Part shown: positions 33,183 to 41,135 of the stretch, piece by piece
Layout of the letters: each line of letters begins with the position of its first letter
How positions within the stretch are numbered: position 1 is the first letter of the stretch
NCBI RefSeq assembly: GCF_016031655.1
Contig: NZ_JACCHQ010000003.1
Location: 248,001-312,000 of the forward strand
DNA length: 64,000 bases
Source: Bradyrhizobium glycinis
GTDB lineage: Bacteria; Pseudomonadota; Alphaproteobacteria; Rhizobiales; Xanthobacteraceae
Reading direction: 5' to 3'
The notes under the pieces: generated by a model
Told to the model about the DNA's origin: nothing
Seen by the model: the letters and a program-made list of their open reading frames with translations, nothing else
Databases searched by the model: none
Position numbers and translations under genes: made by a program

Positions 33183-34517
33183 ATGGCCGGGGGCGCTCCT
33201 AAACTGAGAGCTGATGATCAAGCCGATCGGACACCGTCCGGTCGGCATGGTCGTGCGCTCCGGACCGGTCTGATCTCAGCCATGGTGCCGTTGTCCCTGA
33301 CGCTCGTTCAATGCGGCAAGGCGCCGGATCCGGCGGCGCTGGCGGCGAACTCCCAGGCGAATGTCCAGGCGAACGTCCAAGTGGTCGCCAAGACCAATTC
33401 GCAGACGTCGAACGCGCGCGTGGCAAGCGGCGACACGTTCGAGGATCGCTTCCCTGCCCCGCAGTTTAGGGAGCGCTTTCCCTCGGCGAGTGAAAGCTTC
33501 CTGCAACGGCAGATGTCGGACTTCTCGCCCAAGAGCGCAGTCCAGCGACAGATACCGGAGCAGGCGCCCTACAAGGTGGCCTCGCTCGAGCCGCAAGTCC
33601 CGTACAAGCGCCCCGCCCGCGAGGACCTGACGACGCTCGTCAGCATGAAGTCGTCGGCCTTCCCCTATTTCGGCAACAACCCCGCCTCGGACGCGCCCTT
33701 CCTCAACATTTCCAAAGGCGACCGCCGCGGTCACCGCAGCTATTCCGGCCGCGTCTACTGGCACGACGAGACCTACAGCGACAGCCGCGTGCTGGTGCAC
33801 GTGCCCGAGCATTTCGACCTGCGCAAGCCGGGCGTGATCGTGGTGTTCTTTCACGGCAATGGCGCAACGCTCGAGCGCGACGTGCGCGACCGGCAAATGG
33901 TGCCGAAACAGGTCACCGATTCCGGCGCCAATGCGATCCTGCTTGCGCCGCAGATGGCGGTCGACGCCGCCGATTCAAGCGCCGGAAAATTCTGGCAGCC
34001 GGGCGGCTTCAAGCGCTTCATGGAAGAGTCGGCGACCCATCTGGCCCGCCTCACCGGCGACCCCAACAGCGCGCGCGCCTTCGCCAACATGCCGATCGTG
34101 ATCGTCGGCTATAGCGGCGGCTTCCTGCCGACGGCCTGGAGCCTCGAGGTCGGCGGCATCAGCGACCGCGTCCGCGGCGTGGTGCTGCTCGATGCCGTCT
34201 ATGGCGAGATGGACAAGTTCGCGTCCTGGATCGAGAACCACCGTTCCGGCTTCTTCGTCAGCGCCTACACCCGCTACACCGCGCGGCGCGACCGCGAGCT
34301 GATGAGCATGCTCCGCCAGAAGGGCATCAGCGTCGCCGAGGACATGGATGGGCCGCTACGACCCGGCAGCGTGGTGTTCGTGGAAACCGGCGAGGGCATC
34401 ACCCATCGCGACTATGTCACGCGCGCCTGGACGCGCGATCCGCTCAAGGACGTGCTGGTGAAGATGGCGGCGACGCCGTCGCTCGCGCTGACGCGCGTCG
34501 CCTCCACAAAACCCTAG
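33183..34517 (+). CDS. alpha/beta-hydrolase-like lipoprotein
   Basis: 444 aa. The N-terminus has a hydrophobic segment ending in VQCGK (lipobox-like, Cys44), then a polar, Gln/Asn-rich linker to about 150. The catalytic domain (about 165-430) shows VIVVFFHGNGATLERDV (oxyanion HG motif), IVIVGYSGGFLP with nucleophile Ser311 in G-Y-S-G-G, and GVVLLDAVYG; ETGEGITHRDYV could supply the His. Likely an esterase or lipase at the envelope; substrate unknown. Upstream lies an odd tandem-repeat leader; a 24-base gap separates it from the convergent gene at 34542. Confidence 0.8.
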   Translation: MAGGAPKLRADDQADRTPSGRHGRALRTGLISAMVPLSLTLVQCGKAPDPAALAANSQANVQANVQVVAKTNSQTSNARVASGDTFEDRFPAPQFRERFPSASESFLQRQMSDFSPKSAVQRQIPEQAPYKVASLEPQVPYKRPAREDLTTLVSMKSSAFPYFGNNPASDAPFLNISKGDRRGHRSYSGRVYWHDETYSDSRVLVHVPEHFDLRKPGVIVVFFHGNGATLERDVRDRQMVPKQVTDSGANAILLAPQMAVDAADSSAGKFWQPGGFKRFMEESATHLARLTGDPNSARAFANMPIVIVGYSGGFLPTAWSLEVGGISDRVRGVVLLDAVYGEMDKFASWIENHRSGFFVSAYTRYTARRDRELMSMLRQKGISVAEDMDGPLRPGSVVFVETGEGITHRDYVTRAWTRDPLKDVLVKMAATPSLALTRVASTKP

Positions 34518-34541
34518 CCGGGCAAATATCAGTTCCGACTA

Positions 34542-34907
34542 TCAGTTCCTGGGCAGCTTCGGGATGCTCTCGGCAAAGCCGTTGAAGCAGGCCAGCCGCT
34601 CGTCCTCTTCCTTGAGGAAGCGGCAGTCGGCATAGCCCTTGGCCTTGGCCGGCTTCGGCTTCGGCGCCGGCGGGATCACCGCGTCGTAGCAGTTGAGGCG
34701 ATCCTTGGTGCCGTCGTCGATTTCGAGGCAGGCCTGGAGGCGGACGGCGATCGATTGCGGCTTGCCCTTTGGAGCGGCGGCAGCCTCCTTGGTGCCTTTC
34801 GGCTTGACCTGCACCAGCGGCTTGTCCCCCACCATGGGTGGCTTCTCGGTCTGCGCAAATACGGAGGCTGAATAGAGCACCGCGGCAACCGCCAGAATCA
34901 TCCTCAT
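34542..34907 (-). CDS. small exported cysteine-containing protein
   Basis: 121 aa. Signal peptide 1-18 (AVLYSASVFAQ), then a Lys/Pro/Ala-rich linker. The C-terminal part has four cysteines in a regular pattern: LQACLEIDDGTKDRLNCYDA and YADCRFLKEEDERLACFNGF. That C-x(n)-R-L-x-C-Y/F-D/N pattern, repeated twice, is typical of a small periplasmic family in Bradyrhizobium and relatives. Function unknown. Two in-frame ATGs (34907, 34901) are possible; the first is used. Confidence 0.75.
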   Translation of the reverse strand: MRMILAVAAVLYSASVFAQTEKPPMVGDKPLVQVKPKGTKEAAAAPKGKPQSIAVRLQACLEIDDGTKDRLNCYDAVIPPAPKPKPAKAKGYADCRFLKEEDERLACFNGFAESIPKLPRN

Positions 34908-34996
34908 CTCAGTCAACTCTCTTTGATCCCCACGCCGGCCTTCTACCGCTCCCGTGCGAGGTTTGCCAAGCGCCTTGCGCACACGACCTGCTGCGT

Positions 34997-36172
34997 TCAG
35001 GCGCTGGCGGCAGCCGCCCGCCTGGGCCGGGTCACGACCACCAGGATCAGTGCCAGCACGACGAAACCGACCGCGACGAAGCCGAGCGCATGCAGGAGCT
35101 CGCGGGCGAACAGCAGCCCGCCGACGGCGGAGCCGACCGCCTGGCCGATATAGAGAACGGACGTGTTGAGCGCGACGGTGGCCGACGCCAGCGGCGGCGC
35201 AGCCGCGACCAGCCGCACCTGTTGCATCGAATTGGTCGAGGCAAAGCCTAGGCCCCAGATCGCCACCGCGCCCGCCATCATGACGAGCGAGCCTGCGCCG
35301 AGGGCCCAGCCGCTCATCCCGGCAAGCAGCATGCAGGTGAACAGCAACGAGGTACGATAGGGCCCCGAAGTGTCGACGATGCGGGTGGCGACGACAACGC
35401 CGAGGAAGCCGCAGATCCCGTACAGCGCAAATATCGAGCCGATCGCATCGGAACCGGCGCCGGTGAGCTTGTTGAGCAGCGGCCCCATATAGGTGAATAC
35501 GACGAATTGCCCCGACATTTGCAGCATCGTGATCGCAAGCAGCAGCAGGATCGTCCTGCTTCGGCCGACGGCGGCCCATGTCTTGAGATCGACCGGTGCG
35601 CCCTGCAGGCCCGCCGGCAGACGCAGCAGCAACAGCAGCAAGCTGACGCAGCCGAGCGCGCCGACCCCGCCATAGGCCGCGCGCCAGCCGTAGCGGCTGG
35701 CGATGAAGGTGATCAGCGGCAGGCCGACGGCGGCTGCGAGCGACCAGCCGAGGAAGATGTACGCAATGGTGCTACCGCGCCGTTCCGCCGTCACGATCAG
35801 CGCAGCCGTGCCGGCGGCCTGCGGCGTATAGAGCGCGCCGACTGCGAGCATCGCGAGGCGAATGATCAGCAGGCTGGTGTAATCGGGCGCAAACGCGGAG
35901 GCGAGATTGCCGAGTGCGAGCACCGCCAGCGTTGTGGCGAGCAGGGTCCGCCTTTCGATGCGGCTGGTCAGCCACGCCGTCAGCGGCGAGCCGATGCACA
36001 GCGTCACCGCGCCGAAGGTGATCAGGAGCCCGGCCGCGTGGATGCTGATCCCAAGCCCCGCCGACAATTCCGGCAGCATGCCCGCCGGCGCCAAGACCGA
36101 GCAGCCGGTCACGAGATTGCCGAGCATCAGGGCGGTTGGCGCGAAACGGGCGGCGGCTGGGGCGCTTTTCAT
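34997..36172 (-). CDS. MFS transporter, DHA1-like drug/sugar efflux type
   Basis: 391 aa, 12 helices. MFS signatures: SPLTAWLTSRIERRTLLATT (motif A, loop 2-3) and GWSLAAAVGLPLITFIASRY with GWRAAYGGVGALG in helices 5-6 (motif C-like). DHA1 proteins export drugs, sugars or metabolites by proton antiport. The C-terminus ends in a basic, Ala-rich tail. The 187-base spacer to thrS is a divergent promoter region. Substrate unknown. Confidence 0.9.
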   Translation of the reverse strand: MKSAPAAARFAPTALMLGNLVTGCSVLAPAGMLPELSAGLGISIHAAGLLITFGAVTLCIGSPLTAWLTSRIERRTLLATTLAVLALGNLASAFAPDYTSLLIIRLAMLAVGALYTPQAAGTAALIVTAERRGSTIAYIFLGWSLAAAVGLPLITFIASRYGWRAAYGGVGALGCVSLLLLLLRLPAGLQGAPVDLKTWAAVGRSRTILLLLAITMLQMSGQFVVFTYMGPLLNKLTGAGSDAIGSIFALYGICGFLGVVVATRIVDTSGPYRTSLLFTCMLLAGMSGWALGAGSLVMMAGAVAIWGLGFASTNSMQQVRLVAAAPPLASATVALNTSVLYIGQAVGSAVGGLLFARELLHALGFVAVGFVVLALILVVVTRPRRAAAASA

Positions 36173-36358
36173 GCAAACGCATGTAGCGGCGGCCTGCGAT
36201 GGGTTAAAGGGTACAACGCCAAATAGTTGCGGGCTCCGCCCCGGGTTTTGCCCGCCACTTTCTTGGAAATGCCGGATTGCACAGGCCGAATCGCCTGATA
36301 TATCGCTCGTTCCCGCTTACCTGCGTTCGTTCGCAGGAGTGAGCCTCAGGAGAAAGCA

Positions 36359-38401
36359 ATGTCCGACCAGCCCAAGTCCGAGTCCGGCTTCCAGTACAGC
36401 CTCTCCAATTTGAAGCCCGTGACCCCCGCTCCCAAAGTCACCCTCACCTTCCCCGACGGCGCCAAGCGCCAGTTCGACAAGGGCATCACCGGCCTCGATA
36501 TCGCCAAGGGCATCTCGCCGTCGCTGGCCAAGCGCACGGTCGCGATGGCGCTCGACGGCATGCTTGCCGATCTCAACGATCCCATTGAAGCCGACGCCAC
36601 GATCGAGCTCGTCAATCGCGACGACCCGCGCGCGCTCGAATTGATCCGGCACGACTGCGCGCACGTGCTGGCGGAAGCGGTGCAGACGCTGTGGCCGGGA
36701 ACCCAGGTCACGATCGGCCCCGTGATCGAGAACGGCTTCTATTACGACTTCTTCCGCAACGAGCCGTTCACGCCGGAAGATTTTGCCGCGATCGAGAAGA
36801 AGATGCGCGAGATCATCGCGCGCGACAAACCCTTCACCAAGGAAGTCTGGGACCGCGAGAAGACCAAGCAGGTGTTCCGCGACAAGGGCGAGGCCTTCAA
36901 GGTCGAGCTGGTCGACGCCATTCCCGGCAACGAGCCGATCAAGATCTACTACCAGGGCGACTGGTTCGACCTGTGCCGCGGCCCGCACATGACCTCGACC
37001 GGCAAGGTCGGCAACGCCTTCAAGCTGATGAAGGTGGCCGGCGCCTATTGGCGCGGCGATTCCAACAACCCGATGCTGACGCGCATCTACGGCACGGCCT
37101 TCGCCAAGCAGGAGGACCTCGACGCCTACCTCAAGCAGATCGAGGAAGCCGAGAAGCGCGACCATCGCAAGCTCGGGCGCGAGCTCGACCTCTTCCATTT
37201 CCAGGAGGAAGGTCCGGGCGTCGTGTTCTGGCATCCGAAGGGCTGGACCATCTTCCAGCAGCTGATCGCCTATATGCGCCGGCGTCTCTCCGGCGACTAC
37301 AACGAGGTCAATGCGCCGCAGATCCTCGACAAGGTGCTGTGGGAGACCTCGGGCCATTGGGGCTGGTATCGCGAGAACATGTTCGCGGCGCAATCGGCCG
37401 GCGACGAGGCCGAGGACAAGCGCTGGTTCGCGCTCAAGCCGATGAACTGCCCCGGCCACGTCCAGATCTTCAAGCACGGCCTCAAGAGCTATCGCGACCT
37501 GCCGTTGCGCCTCGCCGAGTTCGGCGTGGTGCACCGCTACGAGCCCTCCGGCGCCATGCACGGCCTGATGCGCGTGCGCGGCTTCACCCAGGACGACGCG
37601 CACATCTTCTGCACCGAGGACCAGCTCGCCGAGGAGTGCCTGAAGATCAACGATCTCATCCTGTCGACCTATGCCGATTTCGGCTTCACCGGCGACCTCA
37701 CGGTGAAGCTCTCGACCCGCCCGGAGAAACGCGTCGGCACCGATGCGATGTGGGATCACGCCGAACGCGTGATGGCGACGGTGCTGCGCGAGATCCAGTC
37801 GCAGAACAATCACATCAAGACCGAGATCAATCCGGGCGAAGGCGCGTTCTACGGGCCGAAGTTCGAATACGTTCTGCGCGATGCCATCGGCCGCGACTGG
37901 CAGTGCGGCACCACGCAGGTGGACTTCAATCTGCCGGAGCGGTTCGGCGCGTTCTACATCGATCATGACGGCGGCAAGAAACCGCCGGTGATGGTGCACC
38001 GCGCGATCTGCGGCTCGATGGAGCGCTATATTGGCATCCTGATCGAGCACTACGCCGGCAACTTCCCGCTCTGGCTTTCGCCGGTGCAGGCGGTTGTCAC
38101 CACCATCACCTCGGAAGGCGACGAATACGCCAAGGTGGTGCTGGAGCAGGCGCGGCGCGCAGGGCTTCGGGCGGAGATCGACCTGCGCAACGAAAAGATC
38201 AACTACAAGGTCCGCGAGCACTCGCTGGCCAAGATCCCGGCCCTGCTCGTGGTCGGCAAAAAGGAAGCCGAGACGCATTCCGTCTCGGTCCGCCGGCTCG
38301 GCAGCGACGGCCAGAAAGTGATGACGACTGCCGAGGCGATCGCCACCCTGGTCGACGAGGCGACGCCGCCGGACGTGAAGCGGATGCGCGGCGCCGTCTG
38401 A
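36359..38401 (+). CDS. thrS: threonyl-tRNA synthetase
   Basis: 680 aa, class II synthetase charging tRNA-Thr. Domain order: TGS (about 25-85, [17 protein letters not shown]), SAD editing domain (about 95-250, [15 protein letters not shown], with [10 protein letters not shown]), catalytic core (about 260-560: [13 protein letters not shown] with a zinc-binding Cys, [19 protein letters not shown] motif 2, and motif 3 [16 protein letters not shown]), then the anticodon-binding domain (about 565-665, [16 protein letters not shown]). AGGAGAAAGCA precedes the ATG. The cognate tRNA-Thr is 33 kb away in this window. The downstream higBA genes converge on it. Confidence 0.98.
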   Translation: MSDQPKSESGFQYSLSNLKPVTPAPKVTLTFPDGAKRQFDKGITGLDIAKGISPSLAKRTVAMALDGMLADLNDPIEADATIELVNRDDPRALELIRHDCAHVLAEAVQTLWPGTQVTIGPVIENGFYYDFFRNEPFTPEDFAAIEKKMREIIARDKPFTKEVWDREKTKQVFRDKGEAFKVELVDAIPGNEPIKIYYQGDWFDLCRGPHMTSTGKVGNAFKLMKVAGAYWRGDSNNPMLTRIYGTAFAKQEDLDAYLKQIEEAEKRDHRKLGRELDLFHFQEEGPGVVFWHPKGWTIFQQLIAYMRRRLSGDYNEVNAPQILDKVLWETSGHWGWYRENMFAAQSAGDEAEDKRWFALKPMNCPGHVQIFKHGLKSYRDLPLRLAEFGVVHRYEPSGAMHGLMRVRGFTQDDAHIFCTEDQLAEECLKINDLILSTYADFGFTGDLTVKLSTRPEKRVGTDAMWDHAERVMATVLREIQSQNNHIKTEINPGEGAFYGPKFEYVLRDAIGRDWQCGTTQVDFNLPERFGAFYIDHDGGKKPPVMVHRAICGSMERYIGILIEHYAGNFPLWLSPVQAVVTTITSEGDEYAKVVLEQARRAGLRAEIDLRNEKINYKVREHSLAKIPALLVVGKKEAETHSVSVRRLGSDGQKVMTTAEAIATLVDEATPPDVKRMRGAV

Positions 38402-38407
38402 AGTCGC

Positions 38408-38779
38408 TCAAGCGGCTCTATCCTGCCCAACTTTGATGAGGGACTCGGCGGGAATGCCGAGCCCCTCATGCAGGCGCCGTATCATGCTGAGCGTCAATTC
38501 GCGCCGACGGTTGAGCACTTCGTGGACCCGGTTGCGGCTGCCAATAAAGGGAATCAGGTCCCTCGGCTGCAGGCCGCTCTGCTCCATATGATACTTGATG
38601 GCTTCGACCGGGTCTGGAAGATCCAGGCGGTAATGTTTCCGCTCCCACGCCTCCACGAGCGTCACAAGCACATCGAGCCGGTCGCCCTCAGGCGAATTCC
38701 GGCGCGCGCTCATCAACGTCTCGATCTCCTTGAGCGCGCGACGATAGTCTCGGTTAGACTTGATTGGCGCGATTTCCAT
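38408..38779 (-). CDS. higA: HigA-family antitoxin (HTH)
   Basis: 123 aa. N-terminal helical toxin-neutralising part (SNRDYRRALKEIETLMSA and DVLVTLVEAWERKH) and a C-terminal HTH of the HigA/YddM type (LQPRDLIPFIGSRNRVHEVL ... RRLHEGLGIP). It should neutralise HigB and bind the operon promoter. It starts 10 bases after the higB stop, in the order toxin-antitoxin characteristic of higBA. Upstream in-frame ATGs add sequence that overlaps higB and are less likely. Ends 6 bases from the convergent thrS stop. Confidence 0.9.
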   Translation of the reverse strand: MEIAPIKSNRDYRRALKEIETLMSARRNSPEGDRLDVLVTLVEAWERKHYRLDLPDPVEAIKYHMEQSGLQPRDLIPFIGSRNRVHEVLNRRRELTLSMIRRLHEGLGIPAESLIKVGQDRAA

Positions 38780-38789
38780 TATCGACCTC

Positions 38790-39092
38790 TTAAATGGTTT
38801 GCGCATCGATTGCATCGTACTGCCGGTGTGTTCCAACAAAACGGATATAGACCACGCGATATGGATAGTTGATCCAGACTACAACGCGATATTTGTTACC
38901 GGCGATGTTGAAGACGACGCGGCCATCCCTAAGGATACTGGCGGTTCGGATATCTCGCTTGACGTCCGCGGGCCTCGCCCAATCGGCCTGCTTTACCTGC
39001 CGAAACCAGGCCATCATGGGTTCGCGAGCATCGGAGACTCCGCCCGCTCGATCGAGAAAGCCCTTGATCGTGCTGAGCGCGATGATCCTCAT
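38790..39092 (-). CDS. higB: HigB toxin, RelE-like mRNA interferase
   Basis: 100 aa, full length for the HigB_toxin family. Key features: the N-terminal STIKGFLDRAGG, WFRQVKQADWARPADVKRDI, RVVFNIAGNKYRVVVWINYP and the C-terminal VGTHRQYDAIDAQTI, whose His-x-x-Tyr ending is the family's active-site strand. HigB cleaves mRNA on ribosomes. Together with higA it forms an intact type II toxin-antitoxin pair, divergent from the nitroreductase gene, with a palindrome ahead of the ATG. Confidence 0.92.
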   Translation of the reverse strand: MRIIALSTIKGFLDRAGGVSDAREPMMAWFRQVKQADWARPADVKRDIRTASILRDGRVVFNIAGNKYRVVVWINYPYRVVYIRFVGTHRQYDAIDAQTI

Positions 39093-39110
39093 TCACTTCA
39101 TCTTAGCATA

Positions 39111-39125
39111 GTCCCAAACTGGGAC
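39111..39125 (-). promoter_or_regulatory. palindromic operator candidate for higBA
   Basis: GTCCCAAACTGGGAC: perfect 6-bp arms GTCCCA/TGGGAC around AAC, 19-33 bases upstream of the higB ATG. Position and dyad symmetry fit autoregulation by HigA (or the HigBA complex). Confidence 0.6.
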
Positions 39126-39239
39126 CACAACTTTCTGGCCGGAGTGCCATCAGATCTCATAATCGCTCTAAAATCCCTTCCATTCGTCCTCTGCCGGGCC
39201 TATCTCCGAGCGAGAACAGAAAGCCATAAGGACGCCACA

Positions 39240-39803
39240 GTGCCCGACGCCATCGAACTCCTGAAGACCCGCCGCTCGGTCAAACCGCGCGAGATGACCG
39301 GGCCCGGCCCGTCGGCGGCCGAGCTCGAGACGATCCTCACCATCGGGGCGCGCGTGCCCGATCACGGCAAGCTCGCGCCGTGGCGCTTCATCATCTTCGA
39401 GGGCGACGCCCGTGCACGGGCCGGCGAGGTGATCGCGCGGGTCTTCGCCAGGAAGAATCCGGGAGCGCCGGCGGCCGACGTCGAGACCGAACGCAAGCGC
39501 CTGATGGACGCGCCGCTGGTGATCGGCATCGTCAGCTTCACCAAGCCGCATCCGAAGGTGCCGGCGTTCGAGCAGGAATTGTCGGCGGGCGCCAGCGCCA
39601 TGAACATCGTCACGGCCGCCACCGCGCTCGGCTACGGCGCCTGCTGGCTGACCGGCTGGTTCGCGTTCGACCGCGATGTGCTCGACGGCCTCGGCCTCAA
39701 GCCGGATGAGAAGCTCGCCGGCTTCATTCACGTGGGCAAGCCGACGAGGCCGAACGAGGACCGTCCGCGTCCGTCGCTGTCGGACATCGTGACACGTTTT
39801 TAA
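39240..39803 (+). CDS. nitroreductase-family flavoprotein
   Basis: 187 aa, FMN-dependent nitroreductase fold. Motifs: AIELLKTRRSVKPREMTGP (FMN contact RRS), RVPDHGKLAPWRFIIFEGD, GASAMNIVTAATALGYGACW (FMN loop) and FIHVGKPTRPNEDRPRP near the end. The GTG at 39240 follows AAGGACGCCACA and starts exactly where the similarity begins. It reduces nitro compounds, quinones or flavins with NAD(P)H; physiological substrate unknown. Divergent from higBA. Confidence 0.92.
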   Translation: MPDAIELLKTRRSVKPREMTGPGPSAAELETILTIGARVPDHGKLAPWRFIIFEGDARARAGEVIARVFARKNPGAPAADVETERKRLMDAPLVIGIVSFTKPHPKVPAFEQELSAGASAMNIVTAATALGYGACWLTGWFAFDRDVLDGLGLKPDEKLAGFIHVGKPTRPNEDRPRPSLSDIVTRF

Positions 39804-39866
39804 TCGATGTTGTGTTGACGCATCGAGCGTCTTGCGGCTTGATCCCGCCGAGGGAGGAAGGTGCGG

Positions 39867-41135
39867 ATGAGACGCCGTGAATTTCTGGTCGGGGCGGCCA
39901 TGCTGGCCGGCACGATGGCGCGAAGCCCGGCCGCCGATATCCCCGCCCCCTCGCCCGACGGGCTCGACCGCATCACGGCGTTCTTCGACAACGAGGTGGC
40001 AAGCGGCCGCCTGCCGGGCGCGGTGATCCTGGTTCAGCAGCACGGCAAGCCGGTCTATCTGAAGTGCTTCGGCGTGCGCGACACCAGGACTGGCGTTGCC
40101 ATGACGCCGGATACGATCTTCGCCATCCACTCCATGACCAAGCCGATCACGTGCCTTGGCGCGATGATGCTGATCGACGAGGGCAAGCTTGCGCTGACCG
40201 ACCCCGTGTCGAAATACGTCCCGCTGTTTGCCGGGACCAAGGTCGGCCGCGAGGTGACCCTGCCCAACGGCACGGTCGAGCTGGACCTCGACCCACCGGA
40301 CCGCCCCGTCAACATCGAGGATCTGCTGCGGCATACTTCGGGCATCAGCTACGATTATATCGGCAGCGAATGGGTCGAGCACGCCTACAAGATGGCCAAC
40401 ATCTTCGAGGGTCACTTCAACAACAGGGAATTCGCCGATCGCATCGCCAAACTGCCGCTGGCGCGGCAGCCCGGAACGCTGTGGCGCTACGGCCATTCCA
40501 CCGACGTGCTCGGCAGCGTCATCGAGATCATCTCGGGCCAGACGCTGTACGACTTCCTGAAAGCACGCCTCTTCGATCCGCTCGGCATGAACAGCACCAA
40601 ATTCGCGCTCGCGGGCGAGGACGAGCTGGCGCGGATGGCGCGGCCGCTGCCGAACGACTTCATCCTGCTCGCCGGCGAGCGCGACCGCCTGGACCATCCA
40701 GAATGGCAGTCCGGCGGCGGCGGCCTGCTCTCGACCATCACCGACTATCAGCGCTTTGCGCAGATGCTGCTCAACGGCGGCGAGCTCGAGGGCAGGCGCT
40801 TTCTCAGCCCCGCCGCGTTCAAGGCCATGACGACCGATCAGATCGGGCCGGGCTCCGGCGTCGGACGCGACTATTTCTATTTTCCGGGCGACGGTTTCGG
40901 CTACGGCTATGGACTTGCGGTGCGCACTGATCCCGGCAATGCAAGACCGCCGCCGCCGGGCTCGCTCGGCGAGTTGAAATGGGACTCGGGGAGCGGCACC
41001 TATTTCGGCGTCGATCCCAAACTCGACATGGTCTACCTGATGATGCAGCAGACCCAGAACGAGCGCGGCCGCATCACGCCCGCGTTCAAGGCGCTGGTCT
41101 ACGATTGCTATCCGCCCGCATTACGCCGCCCGTGA
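39867..41135 (+). CDS. exported serine hydrolase, beta-lactamase/PBP-fold, Tat signal
   Basis: 422 aa. The N-terminus MRRREFLVGAAMLAGTMARS carries an RR-x-F-L Tat-type signal, so it is probably exported folded. Active site: SMTK (Ser89-Lys92). The second motif reads YGH (Y208-H210) instead of Tyr-x-Asn, a variant seen in esterase-type members. SGSGTYFGV is the third-motif region. This points to an esterase or amidase rather than a beta-lactamase. Start ATG 39867 follows GAGGGAGGAAG; the GTG at 39861 is worse spaced. It overlaps the convergent GGDEF-EAL gene by 15 bases. Confidence 0.9.
   Translation: MRRREFLVGAAMLAGTMARSPAADIPAPSPDGLDRITAFFDNEVASGRLPGAVILVQQHGKPVYLKCFGVRDTRTGVAMTPDTIFAIHSMTKPITCLGAMMLIDEGKLALTDPVSKYVPLFAGTKVGREVTLPNGTVELDLDPPDRPVNIEDLLRHTSGISYDYIGSEWVEHAYKMANIFEGHFNNREFADRIAKLPLARQPGTLWRYGHSTDVLGSVIEIISGQTLYDFLKARLFDPLGMNSTKFALAGEDELARMARPLPNDFILLAGERDRLDHPEWQSGGGGLLSTITDYQRFAQMLLNGGELEGRRFLSPAAFKAMTTDQIGPGSGVGRDYFYFPGDGFGYGYGLAVRTDPGNARPPPPGSLGELKWDSGSGTYFGVDPKLDMVYLMMQQTQNERGRITPAFKALVYDCYPPALRRP

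Noticed and set aside
36317..38278. A 653-codon minus-strand frame opposite thrS
   Set aside because: Shadow of the universally conserved thrS gene.
39867..41135. A true antibiotic beta-lactamase
   Set aside because: The SMTK motif is present, but the second motif is YGH rather than Tyr-x-Asn, and the length and Tat signal fit esterase/amidase-type members; no resistance-gene context.
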